A DNA stretch of 64,000 nt from Chitinophagaceae bacterium (lineage in GTDB: Bacteria > Bacteroidota > Bacteroidia > Chitinophagales > Chitinophagaceae): NCBI GenBank assembly GCA_019638615.1, contig JAHBTL010000011.1:96359-160358 (forward strand), in the 5' to 3' direction. Under the pieces are notes generated by a model. It ran no database searches, was not told the origin of the DNA, and saw only the letters and a program-made list of their open reading frames with translations. Shown piece by piece: positions 43,899 through 52,477 of this stretch (position 1 is the stretch's first letter; every line of letters starts with the position of its first letter). Position numbers and translations under genes: made by a program.

Positions 43899-45359
43899 TT
43901 ACAGGATGCCTGATGCCAGCGCTGCCAGCTTTTCTTCCGTTGCTTCCTGTTTGGCTAATATTTTTACCAGTTTGCCCTGGTACATCACGGCAATCCTGTC
44001 AGCCAGCAATAAGAGCTCAGGCAATTCACTTGATATCATGATGATGCCCTTGCCCTTTGCTGTCAGGTTTTTCAGAATATGATAAATTTCTGCTTTAGCT
44101 CCCATATCTACACCATGCGTAGGTTCATTTACCACCAATAACTCAGGATCAGCAGACAACCATTTGGCTAAAACTGTTTTTTGCTGGTTGCCTCCGCTCA
44201 GCTTACGTACATGTATAGCTGAAGCCGGTGTACGAATCGAAAGCTGCCTGATATACCCGTCTGCAAGCCGCTCATTTTCTTTCTTATTATATACAGTGGT
44301 ATCCAGGTGAACGGCAGCTATATTTTCTGTAATTGATTTTTCCAAAAACAATCCTTCGGCTTTTCTGTCATCGGGCAGGTATGCAACATGCGATGCAATC
44401 GCATCAGCAGGATGCCCTGGTCTAAACGGTTTGCCGTTCATAAACATTTTCCCTGAATCATATTTCGCATCTCCAAATATGGCTTTGGCAAGCGCCGTAC
44501 GCCCGGAGCCGGTTAGCCCGGCAAAGCCGAGCACTTCTCCCTTATGCACCCGGAAGGAAACATTACTGAACCCTTTTCCGGAAATGTCTTCAGCACTAAA
44601 CAATACATTACCCGTTGTGTTGGAGCTGAAAACAGATGCAGTCAGCGCTCTTCCTACCATCATCTTTACAATAGTGTCAACCGGTGTATCGGCAGCAACC
44701 GTTCCCTGCAGCACACCGTCTTTTAAAACAGATACGATATCAGCAATAGTGGCTATTTCTGCCATGCGGTGAGAAATATAGATGATGACTACATTAGCCT
44801 GTTTGAGTTTTTTTATTATAGAAAACAGCACTTCAGTTTCATCATGTGTAAGTGACGCGGTAGGCTCATCCAGTATTAAAACAGCAGGCTTTTTTGCAAG
44901 CGCCTTCGCTATTTCAATCATATTTTTTTGTGCTGCCGATAATTTCCCCACTACAGTATTGGGCGCAAGATGAGAGAGCTGCAATTCCTCCAGCAATGCT
45001 GTTGTGTTTGCATATAAAGCTTTGTAATTAATCAACCCGAAAGATGTTTTAGGCTGATTGACCGGAAATATATTTTCAGCTACTGTTAATGCATCAACAA
45101 GACTGCGCTCCTGGTAAACGATCGCAATACCTGAGTTTTCTGCCTGTAATACATTTTCAATAATTACCGGTTGTTCCTTCAGCACTATTGTACCCGAATC
45201 CGGTTGCAGGTTACCGGAAATGATATGCATCAATGTTGACTTACCAGCGCCGTTTTCACCGCACAATGCATGTACTTCACCCTGCCGGAATTTGAGCGTT
45301 ACGTTTTCCAACGCTTTTACGCCGGGAAAAGATCTTGATATGTTGTTTAGACACAGCAT
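43899..45359 (-). CDS. ABC sugar importer, double-domain ATPase (RbsA/MglA-like)
   Basis: Two nucleotide-binding domains are fused. The first has Walker A GENGAGKST, signature-like KLSAAQKNMIEIA and Walker B VLILDEPTASL. The second has the degenerate Walker A GLTGSGRTALA, signature LSGGNQQKTVLAKWL and LLVVNEPTHGVDMGAK, typical of ribose-type importers. I chose the ATG at 45359 (MLCLNNISRSFPGVKAL); it shares one base with the stop of the dehydrogenase gene (TAATG). A reading to 45407 would add 16 unrelated residues. Confidence 0.95.
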   Translation of the reverse strand: MLCLNNISRSFPGVKALENVTLKFRQGEVHALCGENGAGKSTLMHIISGNLQPDSGTIVLKEQPVIIENVLQAENSGIAIVYQERSLVDALTVAENIFPVNQPKTSFGLINYKALYANTTALLEELQLSHLAPNTVVGKLSAAQKNMIEIAKALAKKPAVLILDEPTASLTHDETEVLFSIIKKLKQANVVIIYISHRMAEIATIADIVSVLKDGVLQGTVAADTPVDTIVKMMVGRALTASVFSSNTTGNVLFSAEDISGKGFSNVSFRVHKGEVLGFAGLTGSGRTALAKAIFGDAKYDSGKMFMNGKPFRPGHPADAIASHVAYLPDDRKAEGLFLEKSITENIAAVHLDTTVYNKKENERLADGYIRQLSIRTPASAIHVRKLSGGNQQKTVLAKWLSADPELLVVNEPTHGVDMGAKAEIYHILKNLTAKGKGIIMISSELPELLLLADRIAVMYQGKLVKILAKQEATEEKLAALASGIL

Positions 45360-46369
45360 TAAAAATGAATGGCTTTTCCGGCAGCGGCAGATGCATAAGA
45401 TGCCCATACCAGCTCTACCGTTTTAAAATTATCTTCTCCTGTGGTTTCTGCATCACCGCCTTCCAGTCCCTGCAAAATATTACGGTTGCAATCCACAATG
45501 CTGGAATGCACCACCGCGTATGCAGGATCAAGCCAGTTGTACATGACCGGGTGAATGGTTGTTGATGTTGTTTCTTTCCTGGTGATAATTTTTAATTCAA
45601 AATCATTGGTCAGATGCAATGAGCCTTTTTCTCCTTCTATAAAAACAAGCGTTTGGGGAAAAGCTTCTTTTTCCATAATGGAAGCGTAAGACATCTCGGC
45701 GTAGCAATGCAGCCCGCTTTGCATTTCCATCAGCACATTGGCAACGTCTTCACCTTTTATACCCGGATTCACGCGTTGCGTAATACAAAATAAATTTCTT
45801 GCTTCACCAAACAAAAACCTGCATATATCCAACACGTGCGAGCCGATATCGGTAAGTATAAAATGATCAAGCTCCTTTAAAAAAGGCTGGTTATCGAATA
45901 CCAGGAAAGCTGAGCAAAAAGTTACCCTTGCCTTGAATGCCCTGCCGATAATGCCTGAATCAAGCGTCTGCTTAAGTTGACGCACAGGCAATTGCCATCT
46001 GAAATTTTCGTGGATAAATAAACGCACATGATTGGCTTTGCAAACCGCAAGCATCTCTTTTGCCAACTGTTGAGATGGCGCCATCGGTTTTTGGCAGATC
46101 ACGTTGATGTTTCTTTCTGCAGCAAGTTTTGTAAAATGGACGTGTGTATTCACATCGGTAATGATATCGACAAAATCCGGTTGTTCCTTTTCAAGTAACG
46201 CTTCCACATCATCGTAAATATTACTGATCCCGAATTTTTCCCCGATTGCTTTCGCCCTGCCAAAAGTCCGGTTATACAAGCCCGTTATTTCAACCCCCGG
46301 CAGCTCCTGCCAGGCAGGTATTTGAAAATTCGACCAAAAACCAGTGCCGATAATAACACCTTTCAGCAT
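45359..46369 (-). CDS. apsD: Predicted D-apiose dehydrogenase, ApsD-like (Gfo/Idh/MocA family)
   Basis: This enzyme would oxidise D-apiose to D-apionolactone with NAD. The N-terminal Rossmann fold starts MLKGVIIGTGFWSNFQIPAW. The catalytic EKP-type motif reads ICQKPMAPS, followed by FIHENFRWQLPVRQL, FILTDIGSHVLDICRFLFGE, QRVNPGIKGEDVANVLM and EAFPQTLVFIEGEKGSL. CQKP, HENFRWQ and GEDVA are phrases I associate with ApsD rather than with inositol dehydrogenases. Start ATG 46369 lies 27 bases after the ApnO-like gene; 46393 would add eight residues. Other sugar dehydrogenase functions in this family remain possible. Confidence 0.8.
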   Translation of the reverse strand: MLKGVIIGTGFWSNFQIPAWQELPGVEITGLYNRTFGRAKAIGEKFGISNIYDDVEALLEKEQPDFVDIITDVNTHVHFTKLAAERNINVICQKPMAPSQQLAKEMLAVCKANHVRLFIHENFRWQLPVRQLKQTLDSGIIGRAFKARVTFCSAFLVFDNQPFLKELDHFILTDIGSHVLDICRFLFGEARNLFCITQRVNPGIKGEDVANVLMEMQSGLHCYAEMSYASIMEKEAFPQTLVFIEGEKGSLHLTNDFELKIITRKETTSTTIHPVMYNWLDPAYAVVHSSIVDCNRNILQGLEGGDAETTGEDNFKTVELVWASYASAAAGKAIHF

Positions 46370-46396
46370 AACAATCGTTTCTGCAGTGTACAAATA

Positions 46397-47227
46397 CTAT
46401 TTCACTATATCCTTTACCTGTTGCTTTATATCTTCCATCTCAAATATCTTCTTCCAGTCGTCTTTAAACAAAATAGGTTTTGCCCTTTTGCTTATTTTAT
46501 ATGCGGCATCTGAAAAAGTCCCGTTCACCTCTTTAAATAATACCGCTATCTGGATGCGTAAATGCCCTAGAACAAAATCTCTTGCGGCAGTTTCAGGCAC
46601 ACCCAGCTCAATGATCCGGTCATATCCCTCCTTTATTACTTCCATCGCTGTTTGCGACAGTGTCTCCACCATTGCCGGCTCCAGTATCGCCATCTGCTCC
46701 AGTGTAATGCGGTGTGTATTCTTTATCGGGGCGTACATGTCCTGCGATATTTTTTCGCCTAATTTATAATAATCTTCGTTGCCATGCATTAACGCTACCA
46801 CTATAGATTGTTTGGCCGAAATGCCACCGTAAAAATCTCTGAAAGCTTCTTCCGTGGGTTCCCAGTTAAAAATACCGGGGTGACATGGGTGAGCGATTAC
46901 ATAGCCGAGATCATCCCTGTGATAAATAATACCATCCAGCGGTGCGGCAGGATCGAGTGTGATTACTAAAGCGCCGGGCTTCATTTGCGGAATAATTTCG
47001 GCGGAAATAGCACCAATCGTAATATCGGGCACACCAAGAATGACCACATCTGCCGTTGGTACAGCCTCTTTTTGTGTACTGATGGTGATATTTTTTTGTT
47101 GCAAACGTTCAATGCCCTGCTTATTTATCTCAAGGTATCGTACATCGTACTGAGGATTTTTCAAAAAATTATCAGTCAAACGAAGCCCCATTTTACCGCC
47201 GGCGCCTACTAAGGTAATTTTGATCAT
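46397..47227 (-). CDS. apnO: Predicted D-apionate oxidoisomerase, ApnO-like
   Basis: ApnO converts D-apionate to 3-oxo-isoapionate with NAD. The protein has an N-terminal Rossmann motif (ITLVGAGGKMGLRLTDNF), a strand-loop ADVVILGVPDITIGAIS, then the phosphogluconate-dehydrogenase-like part: YVIAHPCHPGIF, KQSIVVALMHGNEDYYKLGE, TLEQMAILEPAMVETL and FVLGHLRIQIAVLFKEV. The HPCHPGIF element and the all-helical end match the ApnO group as I recall it. Its ATG overlaps the OiaC stop by four bases (ATGA), so the two are translationally coupled. Confidence 0.78.
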   Translation of the reverse strand: MIKITLVGAGGKMGLRLTDNFLKNPQYDVRYLEINKQGIERLQQKNITISTQKEAVPTADVVILGVPDITIGAISAEIIPQMKPGALVITLDPAAPLDGIIYHRDDLGYVIAHPCHPGIFNWEPTEEAFRDFYGGISAKQSIVVALMHGNEDYYKLGEKISQDMYAPIKNTHRITLEQMAILEPAMVETLSQTAMEVIKEGYDRIIELGVPETAARDFVLGHLRIQIAVLFKEVNGTFSDAAYKISKRAKPILFKDDWKKIFEMEDIKQQVKDIVK

Positions 47228-48033
47228 TGTGTATAGTTATTAAGATATTTAATGCTTTTATTTATCCAGTCCATTTCTTTTGCTAAGGTTTGTTCGTCCG
47301 TGCTTTCCCGGTTCATCCATGTTTCAAGAGTGACCGTAGCACAGCGTTTGTATTTACTGCATTCAGACATCAGCCAGCCTATGTCCAGCATCCCTTCTCC
47401 GGCAGGCGCTCCTGAAACAGTAAATCCCATTTTATGATTTACACGCGCAATAGTAAAATCTTTCACATGCAGATTAACAGTATAGGGTAATAAAACCGGT
47501 GCTATTTCAGCTATGCCTTCACCCGCGCCAAGAGAATTGGCGGTGTCCAGGCAGATAGCTACCAGTTCAGGATCGGTTGCCTCTATGATACGAACAAGCG
47601 TTTTAGCTTTCAACCTGTCATGGTTTTCAATTGCCAATGTAATACACGACTGCTTTAATACAGGCAGAAGTTCTTTTATTATACGAATTACTTCTTCAAC
47701 AGGAGGATGATAATTTCCATCATCAATTACTACGCGCAAAAATTCAGATTCCAGCTTTTGTGCAATGCTTATATAACTACAGATATTTTCAAAAAAGAGC
47801 CCGCGTGTGCCAACCTGCAAATGAATATTTTTTTGCTTTGCAAGCCTGCCTAAATCATCCAATGCGGTACCGGTAAGCAGGTGAAGCGGATAATTATCGC
47901 CAAACTGAAAATATTTAATTTTATTAGCATAAGCAAACTGCAGCATATCAGCAAAAGAAAACCCCTCAGGGGCTGCTTTTGTTAATGTTTCAACATGGTA
48001 TGGAAAGGTGTAAGTGCTCAGTCCCAAATGCAT
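47224..48033 (-). CDS. oiaC: Predicted 3-oxo-isoapionate decarboxylase, OiaC-like (xylose-isomerase-type TIM barrel)
   Basis: OiaC decarboxylates 3-oxo-isoapionate to L-erythrulose. The protein opens MHLGLSTYTFPYHVET and carries YFQFGDNYPLHLL, IHLQVGTRGLFFENI, LAIENHDRLKAKTLVRIIEA, AICLDTANSLGAGEGI, VNLHVKDFTIARVNHKMGF and SGAPAGEGMLDIGWL. The Glu, Asp, His and Glu at barrel-strand ends fit a divalent-metal site. The motif set, with D-N-x-P-L-H and V-G-T-R-G, matches OiaC as I remember it, though many sugar isomerase/epimerase relatives share the fold. It is the first gene of the operon, facing the AraC-type regulator. Confidence 0.78.
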   Translation of the reverse strand: MHLGLSTYTFPYHVETLTKAAPEGFSFADMLQFAYANKIKYFQFGDNYPLHLLTGTALDDLGRLAKQKNIHLQVGTRGLFFENICSYISIAQKLESEFLRVVIDDGNYHPPVEEVIRIIKELLPVLKQSCITLAIENHDRLKAKTLVRIIEATDPELVAICLDTANSLGAGEGIAEIAPVLLPYTVNLHVKDFTIARVNHKMGFTVSGAPAGEGMLDIGWLMSECSKYKRCATVTLETWMNRESTDEQTLAKEMDWINKSIKYLNNYTQ

Positions 48034-48163
48034 TCTTTCCTGTATTAGGTCTACAAATTTGTACTATTTATGGTAAAACCATCGCCCCGATTTTGCCATA
48101 TACTTTCACGATTTTATCATAACTTACAAGAGATCTAAAATAAAAGGAAAATTCCAGTCACAT
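48034..48163. promoter_or_regulatory. Divergent control region of the apiose operon and its AraC-type regulator
   Basis: In 130 bases lie the perfect 12-bp palindrome TACAAATTTGTA (48052-48063) and the palindrome TGGT-AAA-ACCA (48071-48081). The first is 19 bases from the start of the decarboxylase gene. Both are candidates for binding by the regulator encoded at 48164. No exact TAnnTTTG lies in the expected place on either strand, consistent with activated promoters (inference). Confidence 0.5.
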
Positions 48164-49036
48164 ATGTCTATACCAACCTACCGGCTCATTAATCCGCAGG
48201 CAAACCGTTGTTATGTATTCAAGCGGGAGCCTTTTGGTTTAACGACTCCCTGGCATTATCATCCGGAACTGGAATTGATTTATTTTGTGAAAGGGAAAAC
48301 CACCGGCGTAATAGGTGAAGGATTTGTGGAGTTTAATGAAGGAGAACTCGTTCTGCTTGGAGCGAATTTTCCGCATGTGCTGCAGGAACACACACAGTAT
48401 AAAAGAGAACATCCTGAAACCAGGCCTTTCGGGCTGATCATTCAATTCACAGAATCATTCTTAGGAGAGCATTTTTTCGATATTCCGGAGCTTTTGCCAT
48501 TAAAGCAGCTTTTTAACAAAGCCAGGCGTGGCATTATTTTTTCAAAGAAAACCACTCACAAAGTGGCATCTACACTGTCAATCATGCATAAAATGAACGA
48601 CACCCGGAAACTGCTTTCACTTCTTGAGGTGCTGTATACATTAAGCGAACAGAAAAGCTACGACTATCTCATCCCTAAAAACTATTCTTATGATCATACA
48701 TTTGATGAGGAACGGATGCTGAACATAAACGAATACGTTTACAAACATTTTAAGGAGCCGATCTCTATTTCAGAAATAGCGCAGGTGGCCAATATGACAA
48801 AAACTTCTTTTTGCCGCTATTTCAAAAACCGAACACTCAAAACTTTTGTACATTTTCTAAATGAGGTAAGAATTTCTTATGCCAGTAAATTACTGAACAA
48901 TGATAATTATTCCATAACAGATGCCTGCTTTGAGTCAGGCTTTAACAGCCTTTCCTACTTTAACCGGCAGTTCAAGGCAATTATGAAGATGTCGCCACTT
49001 CAATACAAAAAATGGAAAAGCTTTGCGACGGCTTAG
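48164..49036 (+). CDS. AraC-family transcriptional regulator with cupin sensor domain
   Basis: An N-terminal cupin (FGLTTPWHYHPELELIYFVKG, GEGFVEFNEGELVLLGANFPHVLQ) would sense a sugar or its product. The C-terminal AraC-type double helix-turn-helix reads ISISEIAQVANMTKTSFCRYFKNRT and YSITDACFESGFNSLSYFNRQFKAIMKMSPLQYKKW. The 290-residue length is normal. The gene is divergent from the apiose operon and upstream of the hexuronate genes, so either or both may be targets; the divergent layout favours the first. Confidence 0.92.
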   Translation: MSIPTYRLINPQANRCYVFKREPFGLTTPWHYHPELELIYFVKGKTTGVIGEGFVEFNEGELVLLGANFPHVLQEHTQYKREHPETRPFGLIIQFTESFLGEHFFDIPELLPLKQLFNKARRGIIFSKKTTHKVASTLSIMHKMNDTRKLLSLLEVLYTLSEQKSYDYLIPKNYSYDHTFDEERMLNINEYVYKHFKEPISISEIAQVANMTKTSFCRYFKNRTLKTFVHFLNEVRISYASKLLNNDNYSITDACFESGFNSLSYFNRQFKAIMKMSPLQYKKWKSFATA

Positions 49037-49106
49037 TAAAACAGACAGGGTAAATATAGCTGTGTTCCCCTGAATTACTTATATTCGGCATTCAGTTGAA
49101 TTGTTT

Positions 49107-50114
49107 ATGAATAAAAAAGTGGCTTTGTTTGGTGAATATTTGCTCAGACTTACCCCTCCTTTCCAGCAAAAGATCGTTCAGGCTGATAGCCTGGAAATGC
49201 ATTGGGCGGGATCAGAAGCCAATATCGCGGTTTCTCTATCCATTTTTGGCAACCCCTCAGTATATATTACATCCATGCCGGATAATGAACTGGCAAGAGC
49301 CGGGCTTTCTCAATTATATAAATATGGTGTTGAAACAGAGGTTATAGTTACCGAAGGTAAACGCGTGGGCACCTATTATTATGAAAGCGGACAGGGTGCA
49401 AGACCTGGCAGAATCATTTACGACCGTGAATATTCTGCGCTCAGTTACCTGAAAAAAAGAAAGGTGGCGTGGGAAAAAATATTTGAGCATTGTGACTGGT
49501 TTCACTGGAGTGGTATAACACCTGCATTGAATCAAAATCTGGTTGAAGTGTGTGAAGAAGCGCTGTCCGCTGCCAAAGAAAAAGGGTTAACTATTTCTGC
49601 GGATTTCAACTACCGCAATACACTCTGGAAATATGGCAAGAAGCCGGATGAAATAATGCCGGGACTATTGAAATACTGCAATGTGATATTGGCTGATATC
49701 GATACGGCAAAACTGTATTTTGGCATCGAACCGGATGAAAACGATCTCGTGCAAAGTACTTTTAAGCTTTTAAAACAAACGCTGCCGGGGGTTCAATATA
49801 TGGCCATGACGATGCGCGTGCAGGAAAGCGCCAGCGCCAACCAGTATATTGGCTATTTATGGCATGACGGGCAAATACACCAGTCGAAACCTTATAATAT
49901 TCAGCAAATTGCCGAACGCATTGGCGCAGGTGATGCTTTTATGGCAGGAATAATACATGGGCTAAAGAATAATTTGACATTGGCTGAAACGATTGAATTT
50001 GCAACAGCCTGTGGTGTTATTAAGCACAGCATTACCGGCGATTTTAATATTGCGACCCTCGATGAAATCAATACCGTAATTAAGCAGGGGGGGAGCGGGA
50101 AGATAATCAGGTAA
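49107..50114 (+). CDS. kdgK: PfkB-family sugar kinase, likely 2-dehydro-3-deoxygluconate kinase (KdgK)
   Basis: The enzyme would phosphorylate KDG to KDPG. PfkB motifs are HWAGSEANIAVSLSIFG near the start and RIGAGDAFMAGIIHG with the catalytic Asp near residue 278; FNYRNTLW is typical of KdgK. KDPG aldolase follows, which supports the assignment. I use the ATG at 49107 (MNKKVALFGEYLLRL) instead of TTG at 49101. The downstream gap of 141 bases contains degenerate repeats. Confidence 0.85.
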   Translation: MNKKVALFGEYLLRLTPPFQQKIVQADSLEMHWAGSEANIAVSLSIFGNPSVYITSMPDNELARAGLSQLYKYGVETEVIVTEGKRVGTYYYESGQGARPGRIIYDREYSALSYLKKRKVAWEKIFEHCDWFHWSGITPALNQNLVEVCEEALSAAKEKGLTISADFNYRNTLWKYGKKPDEIMPGLLKYCNVILADIDTAKLYFGIEPDENDLVQSTFKLLKQTLPGVQYMAMTMRVQESASANQYIGYLWHDGQIHQSKPYNIQQIAERIGAGDAFMAGIIHGLKNNLTLAETIEFATACGVIKHSITGDFNIATLDEINTVIKQGGSGKIIR

Positions 50115-50255
50115 GGAAGCGGTAGGAGGTTTAGAGGCAAAAAGTGTTACAAGTTGCAGATTGCAGGTATTTAAATTAAAAACCTGTTTAGAAATAGTAA
50201 GCCAGCCTGAAACCCGTAACCGCCCATTTCAAATCTCAAATTTCAAATACCCAAC
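50115..50255. repeat. Degenerate word repeat between kdgK and the KDPG aldolase gene
   Basis: The gap shows TTACAAGTTGCAGATTGCAG, CCTGAAACCCGTAACC and TTTCAAATCTCAAATTTCAA, the same vocabulary as at 3716 and 15506. Notably it lies between two genes of one pathway, probably inside one transcript. Confidence 0.6.
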
Positions 50256-50921
50256 ATGACTCAACAGGAAATAGCAGCACTCGTAAAACAAACCGGCTTC
50301 ATGCCCTTGTTCACACATACTGATGTGATGGTTTGCAAAAATGTACTACAGGCCTCATACAATGCAGGAGTTCGGTTGTTTGAGTTTACCAACCGGAATG
50401 AAAACTCGTTCGATATATTTACAGCATTGAGAAAATTTTGCAGTGAGTCTTTGCCAGGGATGATATTGGGTATCGGCACCATTAAAAACGGGCAACAGGC
50501 GGAGCAGTTCATTCATGCCGGCGCAGATTTTTTAATATCACCGCTCATCAATGAAGAAATACACAAACAGGCTTCAAAGCATAAAAAGCTATGGATGCCG
50601 GGCTGTGCCACAGCATCAGAAATAGGGATGGCTGAAAACCTGGGGATAAATATTGTGAAAATCTTCCCGGCAAAACAACTGGGCGGACCGGCATTTATAA
50701 AAGCTGTAAAAGCTGTTTTTCCCAATGTGCAGTTGATGGCAACCGGCGGTGTTGAGCCAACGGAGGATGACATTGCCGCTTGGTTTAAAAGCGGTGTGGC
50801 GGCAGTAGGCATCGGCTCCCAGCTTTTCCCGCCCGACTGGCTGAATAGCGGACAATATGATAAAGTAACAGCACACGTAAAAAACATTATTGAATACATT
50901 CAAAAGGCAGCAAAAAAATAA
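50256..50921 (+). CDS. eda: KDPG / 4-hydroxy-2-oxoglutarate aldolase
   Basis: The class I aldolase splits KDPG to pyruvate and glyceraldehyde 3-phosphate. Family features are LFEFTNRNENSFD in the place of the usual EVTxR segment, GIGTIKNGQQAEQFIHAGADFLISP, WMPGCATASEIGMA and the Schiff-base lysine in NIVKIFPAKQLGGPAFIKAV. Then comes LMATGGVEPTEDDIAAWFKSG with the phosphate site. Length (221) is normal. It follows the KDG kinase and precedes UxaC by 34 bases. Confidence 0.93.
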   Translation: MTQQEIAALVKQTGFMPLFTHTDVMVCKNVLQASYNAGVRLFEFTNRNENSFDIFTALRKFCSESLPGMILGIGTIKNGQQAEQFIHAGADFLISPLINEEIHKQASKHKKLWMPGCATASEIGMAENLGINIVKIFPAKQLGGPAFIKAVKAVFPNVQLMATGGVEPTEDDIAAWFKSGVAAVGIGSQLFPPDWLNSGQYDKVTAHVKNIIEYIQKAAKK

Positions 50922-50955
50922 TTATTTCTTTAAACCATCTCCTTTAAAAGGCTAT

Positions 50956-52353
50956 ATGAAGAAATTTCTCGACCACGATTTTTTATTGCAGACTTCTACG
51001 GCTAAAAAGCTGTATCACGATTATGCTGGAAATATGCCGATCATTGATTATCACAATCATTTACCACCGGCAGAGATAGCATCTAACAAACAATTCAAAA
51101 ACATAACTGAAATATGGCTTAAAGGCGACCATTATAAATGGAGAGCCATGCGCACGAATGGTGTGGACGAAAATGACATAACCGGTAATGCCGATGACTA
51201 CACAAAATTTGAACGCTGGGCTGCCACAGTGCCTTACACCATGCGCAACCCGCTGTATCACTGGACACACCTTGAGCTGCAACGCGCTTTTGGCATCAAA
51301 AAAATACTGAGCGAAAAAACATCAAAAGAGATTTATAAAGCGTGCAACGATAAATTAAAGAAGCTGCCGGTACATACTATACTTAAAAAGTTTAAGGCAG
51401 AAGTTGTATGTACAACAGATGATCCTGCAGATTCACTGGAGCATCACATCGCCATAAGGAAAATGAAAGGGACGCCTAAAGTGCTTCCGGCTTTCCGTCC
51501 CGATAAGGCAATGGCGGTTGAAAATGTTGCAGCTTACAACGGCTATATAAAACAATTGGAGCAGGCGGCAAAAAAAACGATAAAAACCTTCGAAGACCTG
51601 CTGGAAGCTTTAAAGCTAAGGCACGATTTTTTTCATGAAACAGGTTGCCGTATTTCCGACCACGGTTTGGAAACCATGCATGCCGATGATTTTACGATGA
51701 AGGAATTAGAGAAAAGCTTCAGCGCTGTAAGAAAAGGAAAAGCGTTGGAAGAAAAAGAGATCAGCCGGTTCAAATCTGCCACCCTGCATTTTATTTGCCA
51801 GTGGAATGCGCAGCGCGGCTGGACACAACAATTTCATATAGGAGCTTTGCGCAACAACAACAGCCGCCTGTTAAGTGTATTGGGCGCTGATGCCGGTGTT
51901 GATTCTATAGGTGACTGGCGTGTTGCACAACCCATGTCGCGTTTTTTTAACCGGCTCGACAAGGGGAACCAATTGGCCAAAACCATCATTTATAACAACA
52001 ACCCTTCGCATAACGCCGTATATGCTACCATGACGGGAAATTTCCAGGATGGAAAAATACCGGGCAAAATTCAATTCGGATCCGGCTGGTGGTTTCTTGA
52101 TCAGAAGAACGGCATGGAGGAGCAGATGAACATACTAAGCAATATGGGCTTGCTGAGCAGGTTTGTTGGAATGACTACGGATTCAAGAAGTTTCCTGTCA
52201 TTTCCGCGGCACGAATATTTCAGGCGGATACTCTGCAACCTCATCGGCAACGATGTAGAGAATGGCGAATTGCCCGGGGATATCCCCTGGCTTGGCAAAA
52301 TGGTGCAGGATATCTGCTACAATAATGCGAAACAGTATTTTAACCTGGAATGA
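50956..52353 (+). CDS. uxaC: Glucuronate (uronate) isomerase UxaC
   Basis: UxaC turns D-glucuronate into D-fructuronate and D-galacturonate into D-tagaturonate. The protein opens MKKFLDHDFLLQTSTAKKLY with PIIDYHNHLPPAEIASN, the amidohydrolase-type metal site, and continues with EVVCTTDDPADSLEHH, VLPAFRPDKAM, GCRISDHGLETMHADDF, QFHIGALRNNNSRL and FVGMTTDSRSFLSFPRHEYFRRILC. At 465 residues it has normal length. The ATG at 50956 is chosen because the earlier one at 50890 overlaps the aldolase gene end. Tagaturonate/fructuronate reductases and dehydratases are not in the window. Confidence 0.95.
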   Translation: MKKFLDHDFLLQTSTAKKLYHDYAGNMPIIDYHNHLPPAEIASNKQFKNITEIWLKGDHYKWRAMRTNGVDENDITGNADDYTKFERWAATVPYTMRNPLYHWTHLELQRAFGIKKILSEKTSKEIYKACNDKLKKLPVHTILKKFKAEVVCTTDDPADSLEHHIAIRKMKGTPKVLPAFRPDKAMAVENVAAYNGYIKQLEQAAKKTIKTFEDLLEALKLRHDFFHETGCRISDHGLETMHADDFTMKELEKSFSAVRKGKALEEKEISRFKSATLHFICQWNAQRGWTQQFHIGALRNNNSRLLSVLGADAGVDSIGDWRVAQPMSRFFNRLDKGNQLAKTIIYNNNPSHNAVYATMTGNFQDGKIPGKIQFGSGWWFLDQKNGMEEQMNILSNMGLLSRFVGMTTDSRSFLSFPRHEYFRRILCNLIGNDVENGELPGDIPWLGKMVQDICYNNAKQYFNLE

Positions 52354-52477
52354 GGCGAAGGGTGAAAGGAAGAGGGTGAGCATATTGGCTTGCCGCTTTT
52401 GTATACAGTTTATCTTTTCACAGAAACGTGATTAATGCCGGCAACACAAATAGTATAAACGATCGTAAAACCATATC

